From positions 1 through 63,892 of IMG/VR virus record IMGVR_UViG_3300009514_000024: a stretch of 63,892 nucleotides of DNA; one strand, 5' to 3'. The notes beneath the pieces were generated by a model, which saw only the letters and a program-made list of their open reading frames with translations, ran no database searches and was not told where the DNA came from. Every line of letters begins with the position of its first letter. The first letter of the stretch is position 1. Source of the DNA: a virus. A program made the position numbers and the translations under genes. This document shows, piece after piece, positions 1 to 6,090 of this stretch.

Positions 1-12
1 CTATTAACTTTT

Positions 13-678
13 TCATTTTATCCCTTGGTTGAATTTATGTAAAGTATCTCTAAACGGTTTCACATCTTCTTCTGTTATATCCACCATTTTGTAATCGTTT
101 TTCAATTCAGTAAGTGTACTGGTGGCTAGATAAGCCTGACATTCATCAGTTAAAACATCAGAGTTATACCCATCTTCAATCAAACATTGTTTTAAAATTT
201 CATATGATTTTTGATTCATTCTTCCAAGATTATTAATCATTTCAATAGAGTAATCGTGATTTAAATAATAAAGGGCATGGGCTATCTCATGGTTAATCGT
301 TATTTTTTCTTCTGAATCTTCCCCATATGTAGCTATCATGTACCATTTTTCTTTATTTTCAGATACATAAGATTTTACTCTATTGAGTAACTGAACTTCT
401 TTATGCCGTAATTGGTATTTGAATACATCACAGAACCCATTAAAAGAATTACTTGAAATATTGAAACCAGACCAATCGGTGAAATAAGAAAACTCCCCGT
501 TCTTAGAAGCATAAGCATCCATGAACTGATCTAGTGTGAAAATGTTTCCTTTTATTTCGGGAAATTCAGATTCATAATACTCTTGTACCCTGACCATTGT
601 GGAAGATAATTCATATTGAGAATCGAACTTTAAATGATATATGGGATACTGATTCAGCTTTACAATATCGAAGTTCAT
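13..678 (-). CDS. Putative HExxH zinc metallopeptidase-like protein
   Basis: A 221-residue protein. A HEIAH motif at residues 130-134 and a downstream DECQAYL segment (about 178-184) resemble the HExxH plus distal Glu zinc site of small gluzincin-type peptidases. I start it at the internal ATG at 678, because a longer reading frame would run into the tRNA-His gene just upstream. No signal peptide or membrane segment is seen. The substrate is unknown. It is the last gene before the window edge and is probably expressed from the tRNA-His late promoter. The fold assignment rests on the motif alone. Confidence 0.6.
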   Translation of the reverse strand: MNFDIVKLNQYPIYHLKFDSQYELSSTMVRVQEYYESEFPEIKGNIFTLDQFMDAYASKNGEFSYFTDWSGFNISSNSFNGFCDVFKYQLRHKEVQLLNRVKSYVSENKEKWYMIATYGEDSEEKITINHEIAHALYYLNHDYSIEMINNLGRMNQKSYEILKQCLIEDGYNSDVLTDECQAYLATSTLTELKNDYKMVDITEEDVKPFRDTLHKFNQGIK

Positions 679-685
679 TTTGAGG

Positions 686-763
686 TGGGGGTAGAGGGTG
701 AGAATCGAACTCACATCTTTTCATTCACAGTGAAATGTCTTTCCGTTAGACGACCTAACCCAT
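686..763 (-). tRNA. tRNA-His (anticodon GUG), aberrant acceptor stem
   Basis: The anticodon arm TTTCA-CTGTGAA-TGAAA gives anticodon GTG. The T arm GTGAG-TTCGATT-CTCAC and the D arm GTCT/AGAC are clean. The acceptor strands GGGTTAGG and CCTCTACC(C) pair only at both ends, leaving an internal loop in the middle. The discriminator region is C-rich, as expected for His, and a CCA may be encoded. It follows a TATAAATA late box. Confidence 0.75.
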
Positions 764-771
764 ATCCTTTT

Positions 772-779
772 TATTTATA
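772..779 (-). promoter_or_regulatory. T4-type late promoter box TATAAATA
   Basis: TATAAATA on the minus strand lies about 8 nt before the tRNA-His 5' end and overlaps the end of the upstream 59-residue gene. A gp55-type sigma factor is encoded in the window, which supports its use as a late promoter. Confidence 0.55.
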
Positions 780-954
780 CAGGTGAGCCTTCTTCAACCT
801 GTTTTTCTTCTTTCACTTCGACCTGTTCAGTAGGCGCAACTGCTTCTTCAACAGTATCCATTACTTCTGTTTCAACTTTAGGTGTCTTATTCGCATAAAG
901 AACCAAACCAAGTGTTACAAGGGTGACTCCGCAAAATACTAAAAATGGTAACAT
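775..954 (-). CDS. Small membrane protein (59 aa)
   Basis: Not recognised. The start ATG follows a good Shine-Dalgarno AAGGAGA. Residues 1-21 form one hydrophobic segment (MLPFLVFCGVTLVTLGLVLY), followed by an acidic Glu/Val-rich tail rich in VE repeats. This suggests a single-pass membrane peptide with a cytoplasmic acidic tail. It is the first gene after the bipartite promoter at 990-1037. Confidence 0.7.
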   Translation of the reverse strand: MLPFLVFCGVTLVTLGLVLYANKTPKVETEVMDTVEEAVAPTEQVEVKEEKQVEEGSPV

Positions 955-989
955 GATAATCTCCTTTTAAAAAATATGTTTATCTTGCT

Positions 990-1037
990 TATAACATATC
1001 TTCTTTGGGAGAAGAATTTTCAATTTTTTGGACTTTT
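990..1037 (-). promoter_or_regulatory. Bipartite phage promoter motif
   Basis: AAAAGTCC, then 31 nt, then TATGTTATAA on the minus strand. It is one of about 15 copies in the window, all directly upstream of minus-strand transcription units. This copy precedes the 59-residue membrane protein, whose start lies about 40 nt downstream. Confidence 0.7.
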
Positions 1038-1043
1038 ATTTTA

Positions 1044-1262
1044 TCAGGTGTAAAGGTCTAGCAACCCACTTTCATCTATTTCTTGATTGATAGTTTTCAG
1101 TAAGTTCTCCGCTTCTTCTTTGGAACCTTCTCTGTATTTTAAATAATCCCTAATAGTCTTATGTACATTATGTAAAGCATGAAAGGCATCATCTGAAGCT
1201 AATAATCTCTTAGCAGATTCATCCCCATGTTCCTCGAATTTGTGTATTATTTTAATGCTCAT
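1044..1262 (-). CDS. Hypothetical protein (72 aa)
   Basis: Not recognised. A small, charged, probably helical protein. Its start overlaps the end of the upstream zinc-finger nuclease gene by 11 nt, so the two are probably translated from one message. Confidence 0.6.
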   Translation of the reverse strand: MSIKIIHKFEEHGDESAKRLLASDDAFHALHNVHKTIRDYLKYREGSKEEAENLLKTINQEIDESGLLDLYT

Positions 1263-1995
1263 TTGATTCTACCACTTCTTTAAAACCTTGAAAATTCTTA
1301 AAAATCTTACATTTTAGTTTTTGTTTTTTGTACAGTTCCAACTTTTCCAACCATCTTTGATAATTTTCACCTAACCATTTCTTTCTTTTCTCTCGATCTA
1401 TACCATCTAACTCTACCCATAAATTCTTTGAAGGTAAATATAAATCACTATATTTTGAGGTATCTGGTATTCTTTTATGGGGTATAAAATGTATTTTCTT
1501 TTCTTCTAGATATTCAAAACATTTTTTCTCAAAATTAGATTCAAAAAAGGTTCCACCTTGAGTATAACCTTTTTTCCCAAACCCCCCGAATCTTCCTATT
1601 TCTTTTAATCTAATTCTTTCGTTTAAGTCTGAACATCTATTTCGTATATGAGAAGTTACCTTTTTTCTATAAATATCTCTTTCCCAATTAGCCTTCCCTG
1701 AGCATTCTAAAGAACAGAATTTTTGTCTTTTTAATCTACTTTTAAATTTTACAAAACATCTATCACATTCTTTCTCATATAATTTACAATTCCTGCATAA
1801 GCATTTTTTAGTATCTGTTCTTTTATTTACGGATATAGACTTTTGGCACTTATTACAATAAGCAATTTTATTTTCTTTTTTATTATCGTTTTTTGTAGAA
1901 TATGATCTTGCACACTTGGAAGAACAAAAACAACCATTTGAATATTCACTAGGCTTGTTTTTAAAATCAGATTCACAATTATTACAAATAGCCAC
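1252..1995 (-). CDS. Zinc-finger PD-(D/E)XK-like endonuclease, probable homing type
   Basis: Residues 1-110 contain four or more CxxC pairs (CNNC, CSSKC, CNKC, CRNC, CDRC, CSLEC), typical of modular zinc-ribbon DNA-binding segments in phage endonucleases. The C-terminal half has YSDLYLPSKNLWVELDG, which fits a Vsr/PD-(D/E)XK nuclease core (D, then E in a strand). It sits between two tRNA genes and near other free-standing HNH enzymes, so a homing endonuclease role is likely. Exact family not certain. Confidence 0.65.
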   Translation of the reverse strand: MAICNNCESDFKNKPSEYSNGCFCSSKCARSYSTKNDNKKENKIAYCNKCQKSISVNKRTDTKKCLCRNCKLYEKECDRCFVKFKSRLKRQKFCSLECSGKANWERDIYRKKVTSHIRNRCSDLNERIRLKEIGRFGGFGKKGYTQGGTFFESNFEKKCFEYLEEKKIHFIPHKRIPDTSKYSDLYLPSKNLWVELDGIDREKRKKWLGENYQRWLEKLELYKKQKLKCKIFKNFQGFKEVVESNEH

Positions 1996-2019
1996 AATGC
2001 CTCTAATAGTGGTTTTAAT

Positions 2020-2027
2020 TATTTATA
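2020..2027 (-). promoter_or_regulatory. T4-type late promoter box TATAAATA
   Basis: Minus-strand TATAAATA 25 nt before the start of the zinc-finger endonuclease gene and downstream of tRNA-Val. Confidence 0.5.
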
Positions 2028-2064
2028 ATTTGAACCTGATAGTTAAACTGTGCTTAAATATTCA

Positions 2065-2142
2065 TGCCCGATAATGGATTTGAACCATTGCAAATAACAT
2101 AGTATGTAACACTACTGCTCTACCAGACTGAGCTAATCGGGC
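2065..2142 (-). tRNA. tRNA-Val (anticodon UAC)
   Basis: The acceptor stem GCCCGAT/ATCGGGC is perfect, the D stem is GCTC/GAGC, the anticodon loop GTTACAT gives TAC, and the T arm AATGG-TTCAAAT-CCATT is good. Discriminator A, no encoded CCA. The variable region is 9 nt, longer than the usual 5 nt for a class I tRNA. Confidence 0.85.
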
Positions 2143-2153
2143 TTGATATCTTT

Positions 2154-2161
2154 TATTTATA
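2154..2161 (-). promoter_or_regulatory. T4-type late promoter box TATAAATA
   Basis: Minus-strand TATAAATA 11 nt before the tRNA-Val 5' end. Confidence 0.55.
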
Positions 2162-2170
2162 AATATCTGT

Positions 2171-2464
2171 ATGTATGAATGCAGATTCCCAAATTGTGAC
2201 TTTCGGACTAGTCTGAGAAGTCAAATTCACTTCCACCATATCAAACCTAAAGAATTAGGCGGTATTGACAAAGATTCCAATAGAATCTGGCTTTGCCCTA
2301 CGCACCATTCTAAGGTCTATATACCTGAATCTAAATCAGGCATACATTCAGTCAAAGGTGAAGATTCAATCGTTATAAACGGCTTATTCTTGTCTACAGG
2401 CGGTCTTGTGATGGAATATGAGCAAAACGGTAAAGTTAAGCATCATTTCTATCGGAATCCTTGA
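2171..2464 (+). CDS. Small HNH endonuclease
   Basis: A 97-residue plus-strand protein with an HNH core: FHHIKP, then ELGG, an Asn, and LCPTHH. Two N-terminal Cys (CRFPNC) may help bind zinc. It is about the minimum size for an HNH nicking enzyme and lies opposite to all neighbours, between tRNA-Val and tRNA-Leu, as expected for a mobile homing endonuclease. No clear Shine-Dalgarno is visible. Its 3' end overlaps a convergent small gene. Confidence 0.75.
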   Translation: MYECRFPNCDFRTSLRSQIHFHHIKPKELGGIDKDSNRIWLCPTHHSKVYIPESKSGIHSVKGEDSIVINGLFLSTGGLVMEYEQNGKVKHHFYRNP

Positions 2465-2573
2465 TTTTTTTCCTGTTGTATTTGGTTCTATCTGGAACAA
2501 CCTGAGTTCTAGTCACCTGACTCATTCTAACCCGTTCTTTGCGATCTTTCTCTGGTTCCTTTGGCTTTTTCAT
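2436..2573 (-). CDS. Small basic protein (45 aa)
   Basis: Not characterised. Very Lys/Arg-rich, with a C-terminal KYNRKK segment of a type seen in tiny phage proteins. It directly follows tRNA-Leu(UAG). Its end overlaps the convergent HNH gene by 29 nt. The ribosome binding site is weak. Confidence 0.45.
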   Translation of the reverse strand: MKKPKEPEKDRKERVRMSQVTRTQVVPDRTKYNRKKIKDSDRNDA

Positions 2574-2591
2574 AATCTGTAAAATTTAATA

Positions 2592-2664
2592 TACTGATGG
2601 GGGGAGTCGAACCCCCAACATCTTGTTTCTAAAACAAGCCTCTCTGCCATTGGAGTACATCAGC
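2592..2664 (-). tRNA. tRNA-Leu (anticodon UAG) with short variable loop
   Basis: The acceptor GCTGATG/CATCAGT is complete apart from a terminal G-U pair. The D stem is CTC/GAG with a 10-nt loop containing GG. The anticodon arm CTTGT-TTTAGAA-ACAAG gives TAG, and the T arm is GGGGG-TTCGACT-CCCCC. Discriminator A. The variable loop is only 5 nt (ATGTT), whereas bacterial and T4 Leu tRNAs normally have a long class II arm. Confidence 0.8.
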
Positions 2665-2669
2665 ACATT

Positions 2670-2677
2670 TATTTATA
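2670..2677 (-). promoter_or_regulatory. T4-type late promoter box TATAAATA
   Basis: Minus-strand TATAAATA 6 nt before the tRNA-Leu(UAG) 5' end. Confidence 0.55.
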
Positions 2678-2679
2678 AT

Positions 2680-3012
2680 TCAGAAAGAATGGAAACAATT
2701 TCCACATCTAATTTTTAAATCTTGGATTGATTGTTTTATATCGACTTTAGCGTTTCTTTCTTCTTTGGATAAATGTAATAAATTTGGAAGTTCATAAGGA
2801 GAACGATGATTATAACCCCTTTTAATCATTTCTTTTACCAATAAATCATGTCTAATCTTCATAGAAGAAGGTTCAATTAAAACCTTTGGTTTTATTCTAC
2901 CTTTAATAGAATGTTTTTTAACGAAGTTATGTCTATGTTTATGGATCTCATTATGTTCTCCAAGCAAATGTTGTCTACACAAATACTTAGGGTTGATCAT
3001 CCACATTCTCAT
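2680..3012 (-). CDS. denV: Pyrimidine dimer DNA glycosylase/endonuclease V family protein
   Basis: The N-terminus MWMINPKYLCRQHLLGEH and the RHDLLVKEMIKRGY segment match the Pyr_excise family that includes T4 DenV, which nicks DNA at UV-induced cyclobutane dimers. At 110 residues it is close to the short bacterial and phage members. It is probably co-transcribed from the tRNA-Ala late promoter just upstream. The family call is from sequence pattern; activity is inferred. Confidence 0.75.
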   Translation of the reverse strand: MRMWMINPKYLCRQHLLGEHNEIHKHRHNFVKKHSIKGRIKPKVLIEPSSMKIRHDLLVKEMIKRGYNHRSPYELPNLLHLSKEERNAKVDIKQSIQDLKIRCGNCFHSF

Positions 3013-3067
3013 ACCAATAATATAAAATATAAATCAAATGAAAGCAAATATCAAAAACAATAAAAAA

Positions 3068-3139
3068 TGGAACCTGTGGGAGTCGAACCCACCAAAGAGA
3101 CATTGCAAATGTCTGTCGCCACCCCGACTGTTAGATCCC
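3068..3139 (-). tRNA. tRNA-Ala (anticodon UGC)
   Basis: The acceptor GGGATCT/AGGTTCC pairs with a G3-U70 wobble, the key identity element for AlaRS. The anticodon arm AGACA-TTTGCAA-TGTCT gives TGC, the T arm is GTGGG-TTCGACT-CCCAC, discriminator A. The D arm is irregular (GTC/GAC with little linker). Confidence 0.8.
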
Positions 3140-3147
3140 ATATATTT

Positions 3148-3155
3148 TATTTATA
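3148..3155 (-). promoter_or_regulatory. T4-type late promoter box TATAAATA
   Basis: Minus-strand TATAAATA 8 nt before tRNA-Ala. Confidence 0.55.
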
Positions 3156-3156
3156 A

Positions 3157-3831
3157 TTAATAACTTTTATTTTCTGCATATCGTTTTCTTCTATTAAGTC
3201 TACCATTACCAGTATTCAAAGCTCTATATGTTGGTGTTAAACTATGACAATTTGGACATAATAATTCTAAATTTTCTTCTTTATTATTAGTCGAATTTCC
3301 ATCAATATGTTCCACTTCTAATGGTTGCTTGTTTGAATAAGAATTTATTTCATTCCAACCACATTTACAACATTTGTTATTATACTTTTCAAATAAATAC
3401 ATTCTTAACCATTTTGGTGTATTAATGTTTTTAATTGGTATTCCGTTTTTCCAATTTTTTATTTTTTCCTTATGTTGGTAGTTTGTTTGACAATCGGTTG
3501 AACAATATTTATTAATTGTTCTTTTAATGGATTTTTTACAATTTAAACAATATCTTTCTTTTGCTTTCTTTTTATTGGTGTCTATGGCAGAACAAGAACT
3601 AGAACAATATTTTGGATTTGATGTTATCGTGTTACAAACTAAACAAGGTTTATCTTTTCTATGTGACAATAAATGAGATTTAAAAGAACTTATATTATAC
3701 TCATTATCACATATGTTACATCTAACTTTATTATTTTTATTGCAATGTGCTTGATGTCCTGCTCTTGCTTGAATAGTTTTAAAGTTTCTATTACATTTTT
3801 TACATGTCGTTTTTTCCATCAAATACCCCAT
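3157..3831 (-). CDS. HNH homing endonuclease with zinc-finger repeats
   Basis: The N-terminal about 130 residues contain repeated Cys/His pairs (CKKC, CNICD, CLVC, CSSSC, CLNCKK). The C-terminal part is a classic HNH domain: CCKCGW, then LEVEHIDGNSTNN, then LELLCPNCHS. The architecture (zinc ribbons plus HNH) is that of free-standing phage homing endonucleases. It lies between tRNA-Ala and tRNA-Thr and has its own TATAAATA box. Confidence 0.85.
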   Translation of the reverse strand: MGYLMEKTTCKKCNRNFKTIQARAGHQAHCNKNNKVRCNICDNEYNISSFKSHLLSHRKDKPCLVCNTITSNPKYCSSSCSAIDTNKKKAKERYCLNCKKSIKRTINKYCSTDCQTNYQHKEKIKNWKNGIPIKNINTPKWLRMYLFEKYNNKCCKCGWNEINSYSNKQPLEVEHIDGNSTNNKEENLELLCPNCHSLTPTYRALNTGNGRLNRRKRYAENKSY

Positions 3832-3846
3832 AGCTACCTATTGAAG

Positions 3847-3854
3847 TATTTATA
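3847..3854 (-). promoter_or_regulatory. T4-type late promoter box TATAAATA
   Basis: Minus-strand TATAAATA 15 nt upstream of the HNH endonuclease start. Confidence 0.5.
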
Positions 3855-3901
3855 AAATGAAAAATTAATTTTTTATCATTTGCAATTTGATTTTTAAGGT
3901 G

Positions 3902-3973
3902 AGCACGATAGAGGTTCTGCCCCCCTGTTTCATCCATACAAAAGAAGTGTTTTACTAATTAAACTAATCGTGC
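3902..3973 (-). tRNA. tRNA-Thr (anticodon UGU), degenerate T loop
   Basis: The acceptor GCACGAT/ATCGTGC is perfect and the D stem GTTT/AAAC is good. The anticodon loop TTTGTAT gives TGT, though its stem has one mismatch. The T stem AGGGG/CCTCT encloses the loop GGCAGAA instead of the universal TTCRANN, so this gene may be decaying or may need special handling. Confidence 0.65.
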
Positions 3974-3981
3974 AATATCTT

Positions 3982-3989
3982 TATTTATA
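3982..3989 (-). promoter_or_regulatory. T4-type late promoter box TATAAATA
   Basis: Minus-strand TATAAATA 8 nt before tRNA-Thr. Confidence 0.55.
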
Positions 3990-3994
3990 CTTTG

Positions 3995-4068
3995 AGCTAT
4001 GGGGGGGATTTGAACCCACCGATCATAGGGTTGCAACCTACAGCTTTTCCAGACTTGGCTACCATAGC
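3995..4068 (-). tRNA. tRNA-Cys (anticodon GCA)
   Basis: The acceptor GCTATGG/CCATAGC is perfect and the discriminator is U, the Cys identity base. The anticodon arm GTAGG-TTGCAAC-CCTAT gives GCA, and the T loop is TTCAAAT. A variant box CATAAATA (4074-4081) lies just upstream. Confidence 0.85.
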
Positions 4069-4076
4069 ATAGTTAT

Positions 4077-4316
4077 TTATGAAAAATCATATTCTTGAAT
4101 TACTTCCAACGGAACTTCATCATCTACAACAGAATATTGGCCTTTGCCTTTTGCCCCTGCGATATTCAAATCCCAATGATCTTCAAAATCTTCGTGTGAC
4201 ATTCCATCCCTTTCTGTACACACTTTTCTGGCTTTGGATTTTAGGATTACAGGTTTATCTTCAAATGTTTGAGCATCACTTAAAATACCAAACACATCAT
4301 CACCTTCATTTTTCAT
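4077..4316 (-). CDS. Hypothetical acidic protein (79 aa)
   Basis: Not recognised. An acidic protein with no membrane segment or known motif, between tRNA-Lys (upstream) and tRNA-Cys (downstream). It is probably read from the tRNA-Lys late promoter. Confidence 0.6.
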   Translation of the reverse strand: MKNEGDDVFGILSDAQTFEDKPVILKSKARKVCTERDGMSHEDFEDHWDLNIAGAKGKGQYSVVDDEVPLEVIQEYDFS

Positions 4317-4331
4317 TTTAAATCCTTATGG

Positions 4332-4405
4332 TGGTTCGGGTGGGGGTCAAACCCACGACCCCTCCATTAAAAGTGGAGTGCTACTATCATCTGAGCTACC
4401 GAACC
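4332..4405 (-). tRNA. tRNA-Lys (anticodon UUU)
   Basis: The acceptor GGTTCGG/CCGAACC is perfect. The anticodon arm CTCCA-CTTTTAA-TGGAG gives TTT, and the T arm is GTGGG-TTTGACC-CCCAC. Discriminator A. Confidence 0.9.
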
Positions 4406-4412
4406 ATTGTTT

Positions 4413-4640
4413 TTATTTATATTCTTTGACTATTTTGGGTTGAGCATATTTTATTTTTAAATGTTCAATCATTTCTTCGGCTTCTTTTAGACTATCGTAA
4501 TATTCCCTGATAAATACATTCTCACACCAAGCACCGACTTCAGACCATAACCAAAAGTTCCAAGGTCTTTTGGCCTGAATAAAATACTTACCATCAGCAC
4601 TTCTTAATATTCTAAATTTCTTCACTTTTATTGGTTTCAT
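4413..4640 (-). CDS. Hypothetical protein (75 aa)
   Basis: Not recognised. A basic and aromatic-rich protein (WNFWLWSEVGAWC). Its start overlaps the stop of the glycosyltransferase gene upstream by 4 nt, so translation is probably coupled. Confidence 0.65.
   Translation of the reverse strand: MKPIKVKKFRILRSADGKYFIQAKRPWNFWLWSEVGAWCENVFIREYYDSLKEAEEMIEHLKIKYAQPKIVKEYK
4414..4421 (-). promoter_or_regulatory. T4-type late promoter box TATAAATA
   Basis: Minus-strand TATAAATA 8 nt before tRNA-Lys. It overlaps the last codons of the upstream gene. Confidence 0.5.
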
Positions 4641-5566
4641 TTCTTTACCTTAAATTTATCAAACTTACTTGTGTCTTTTTTCTCTGCAAAATCTTTAATT
4701 ATCATTCCATAGTTATTTATGCCATCTGGAATAATCATTCCTTTTTTCCTAATCAGAGGTGTCTTTTTAAATGAACTATAATCCACATTATGATGCCACC
4801 TACCGAACTTCCAAACCACTTCTGCTATATCTGGATGTTGGTCTGCAAGCATTTGGGATTTAGCTCTAGTTCCCTCGATATACAATTCATCAGTATTTCC
4901 ACCCTTCATTCTCTGAGTAGTGACCTTCCCACACAGAAAGGCATTGAATTGAATCGTGCAATATCCATCCTTTAAAATTCTCAAACATAAATCCACATCT
5001 TCATTATACCGACCTTGCCATTTGTATGGTATATCATTCCTTATCAGTAAGCAAGAATAAACCTTAGTGTTCTTCAGATATGGCGGTACTTTGTCGGTAG
5101 CCTTGCAGAATGAATTATAATTCATCCCTGCCACATATACATTTTCATACCTTTCAACAAAATCTTCACTGGCCCGAAAAATGGCTCCTGTTCTAACAGG
5201 TAAAATCATGTTCCGATTGAGCCTGTAAAATTCTTCTAAATTATCATCTAGAATCCAGTGATAAGTTGAACCTTCTGATATGGAATGTTCCCAACAAAAG
5301 TTTCTAGCTCCCCCCGAACCTTTGGCTTTAGTGTCACCCAAGTCATCATAGGTTACATATTCATCCTTGTATTTCTGCGGAAGAACCAAAATATCTTCTT
5401 TGTCGAAATATCTCAGGTAGTTACCGTATTCGCTTTTCTCGACCACTATGCGGTGTTTTACACCAAGCCTATCCAATGCCCTACTGGTTGTTCTACTTTC
5501 CCATCTGCCCTTTGAAATCACATATATCGGGTGTCTAGGGTTCGTTGACATACCGCTTTTGGCCAT
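4637..5566 (-). CDS. TET-associated-type DNA glycosyltransferase (TAGT family)
   Basis: 309 residues. IYVISKGR (14-21), GARNFCWEHS (86-95) and WILDDNL (104-110), followed by a GRYNEDVDLCLR segment, match phage TET/JBP-associated glycosyltransferases (TAGT), a GT-A fold with a DDN metal-binding motif. These enzymes add sugars to 5-hydroxymethylpyrimidines in phage DNA. The gene forms an operon with a conserved 81-residue protein upstream (32-nt overlap) and a 75-residue protein downstream. No TET dioxygenase or hydroxymethylase is in the window, so the acceptor base is unknown. Confidence 0.75.
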   Translation of the reverse strand: MAKSGMSTNPRHPIYVISKGRWESRTTSRALDRLGVKHRIVVEKSEYGNYLRYFDKEDILVLPQKYKDEYVTYDDLGDTKAKGSGGARNFCWEHSISEGSTYHWILDDNLEEFYRLNRNMILPVRTGAIFRASEDFVERYENVYVAGMNYNSFCKATDKVPPYLKNTKVYSCLLIRNDIPYKWQGRYNEDVDLCLRILKDGYCTIQFNAFLCGKVTTQRMKGGNTDELYIEGTRAKSQMLADQHPDIAEVVWKFGRWHHNVDYSSFKKTPLIRKKGMIIPDGINNYGMIIKDFAEKKDTSKFDKFKVKK

Positions 5567-5780
5567 GCCACCCCCTAGCTTTAAATGGATGCCAAATACT
5601 GTTTGTCTTTGGTGTTAGTTTTTGGCCAATTAATTTTGAAAACTCCATAAGATCATCATGGGTATCAAAACGAACAACTAGTTTACTGTAGGGTTCCACC
5701 TTGTCCTGAACGAACTCTGGCATATCCACCCATTCGGTTTCCCATTCTAGGGTTTTGTTTTTCTTCTTAGGTAATAACAT
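5535..5780 (-). CDS. Conserved phage protein (81 aa)
   Basis: It contains WVDMPEFVQ and a later LTPKTNSIWHPF segment, a pattern I associate with conserved small phage proteins of unknown biochemical role. The end overlaps the TAGT glycosyltransferase start by 32 nt, suggesting a shared DNA-modification or replication-linked function. That link is inference from context. Confidence 0.6.
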   Translation of the reverse strand: MLLPKKKNKTLEWETEWVDMPEFVQDKVEPYSKLVVRFDTHDDLMEFSKLIGQKLTPKTNSIWHPFKARGWHGQKRYVNEP

Positions 5781-5790
5781 ATATTAAGTA

Positions 5791-5894
5791 TCAAAATTTT
5801 TCAGTTATAAATTCATTAAATTTCATTCTAACAAATTCTTTATCATGTTTCCCCATATCTTTAATCACATATGGAATATATGGAATATAACCTT
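5791..5894 (-). pseudogene. Possible gene remnant
   Basis: A minus-strand reading frame with sequence like GYIPYIPYVIKDMGKHDK that ends in FITEKF has no good start upstream. An in-frame ATG at 5856 would give only 21 residues. It may be a decayed gene or a tiny peptide gene. The rest of the interval 5895-5936 shows nothing else. Confidence 0.25.
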
Positions 5895-5936
5895 TATTTT
5901 TATTTTATCTCTATTTTGAACTCGAAACCTAGAGGT

Positions 5937-6007
5937 TAGCAGGTGTGGGAATTGAACCCACCTTGTAAGGATATGAGCCTTATGAGTAACCACTACTCTA
6001 ACCTGCG
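5937..6007 (-). tRNA. tRNA-Met (anticodon CAU; elongator, initiator-like or Ile2)
   Basis: The anticodon arm TAAGG-CTCATAT-CCTTA gives CAT. The D stem is GAGT/ACTC and the T arm is GTGGG-TTCAATT-CCCAC. The acceptor CGCAGGT/ACCTGCT pairs except for C1-U72, a terminal mismatch reminiscent of initiators. The anticodon stem lacks the three G-C pairs of initiator tRNAs. The CAU anticodon could also be lysidine-modified to read AUA. Confidence 0.8.
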
Positions 6008-6023
6008 AAACTCTATTCTTTAT

Positions 6024-6031
6024 TATTTATA
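6024..6031 (-). promoter_or_regulatory. T4-type late promoter box TATAAATA
   Basis: Minus-strand TATAAATA 16 nt before tRNA-Met. Confidence 0.5.
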
Positions 6032-6090
6032 AAACAAAAGAGGAAGTAAGCACTTTCCCATTGTACTTACATCCCCACAAGTGACTTTGT

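Noticed and set aside
990-1037. AAAAGTCC as a classic -35 box with TATGTT as -10
   Set aside because: The 31-32 nt gap is far longer than 16-18 nt. An activator-like site near -47 fits better.
3673-3855. Plus-strand reading frames opposite the minus-strand genes
   Set aside because: These and similar frames throughout the window lack ribosome binding sites, have low-complexity hydrophobic translations and oppose clearly recognisable proteins.
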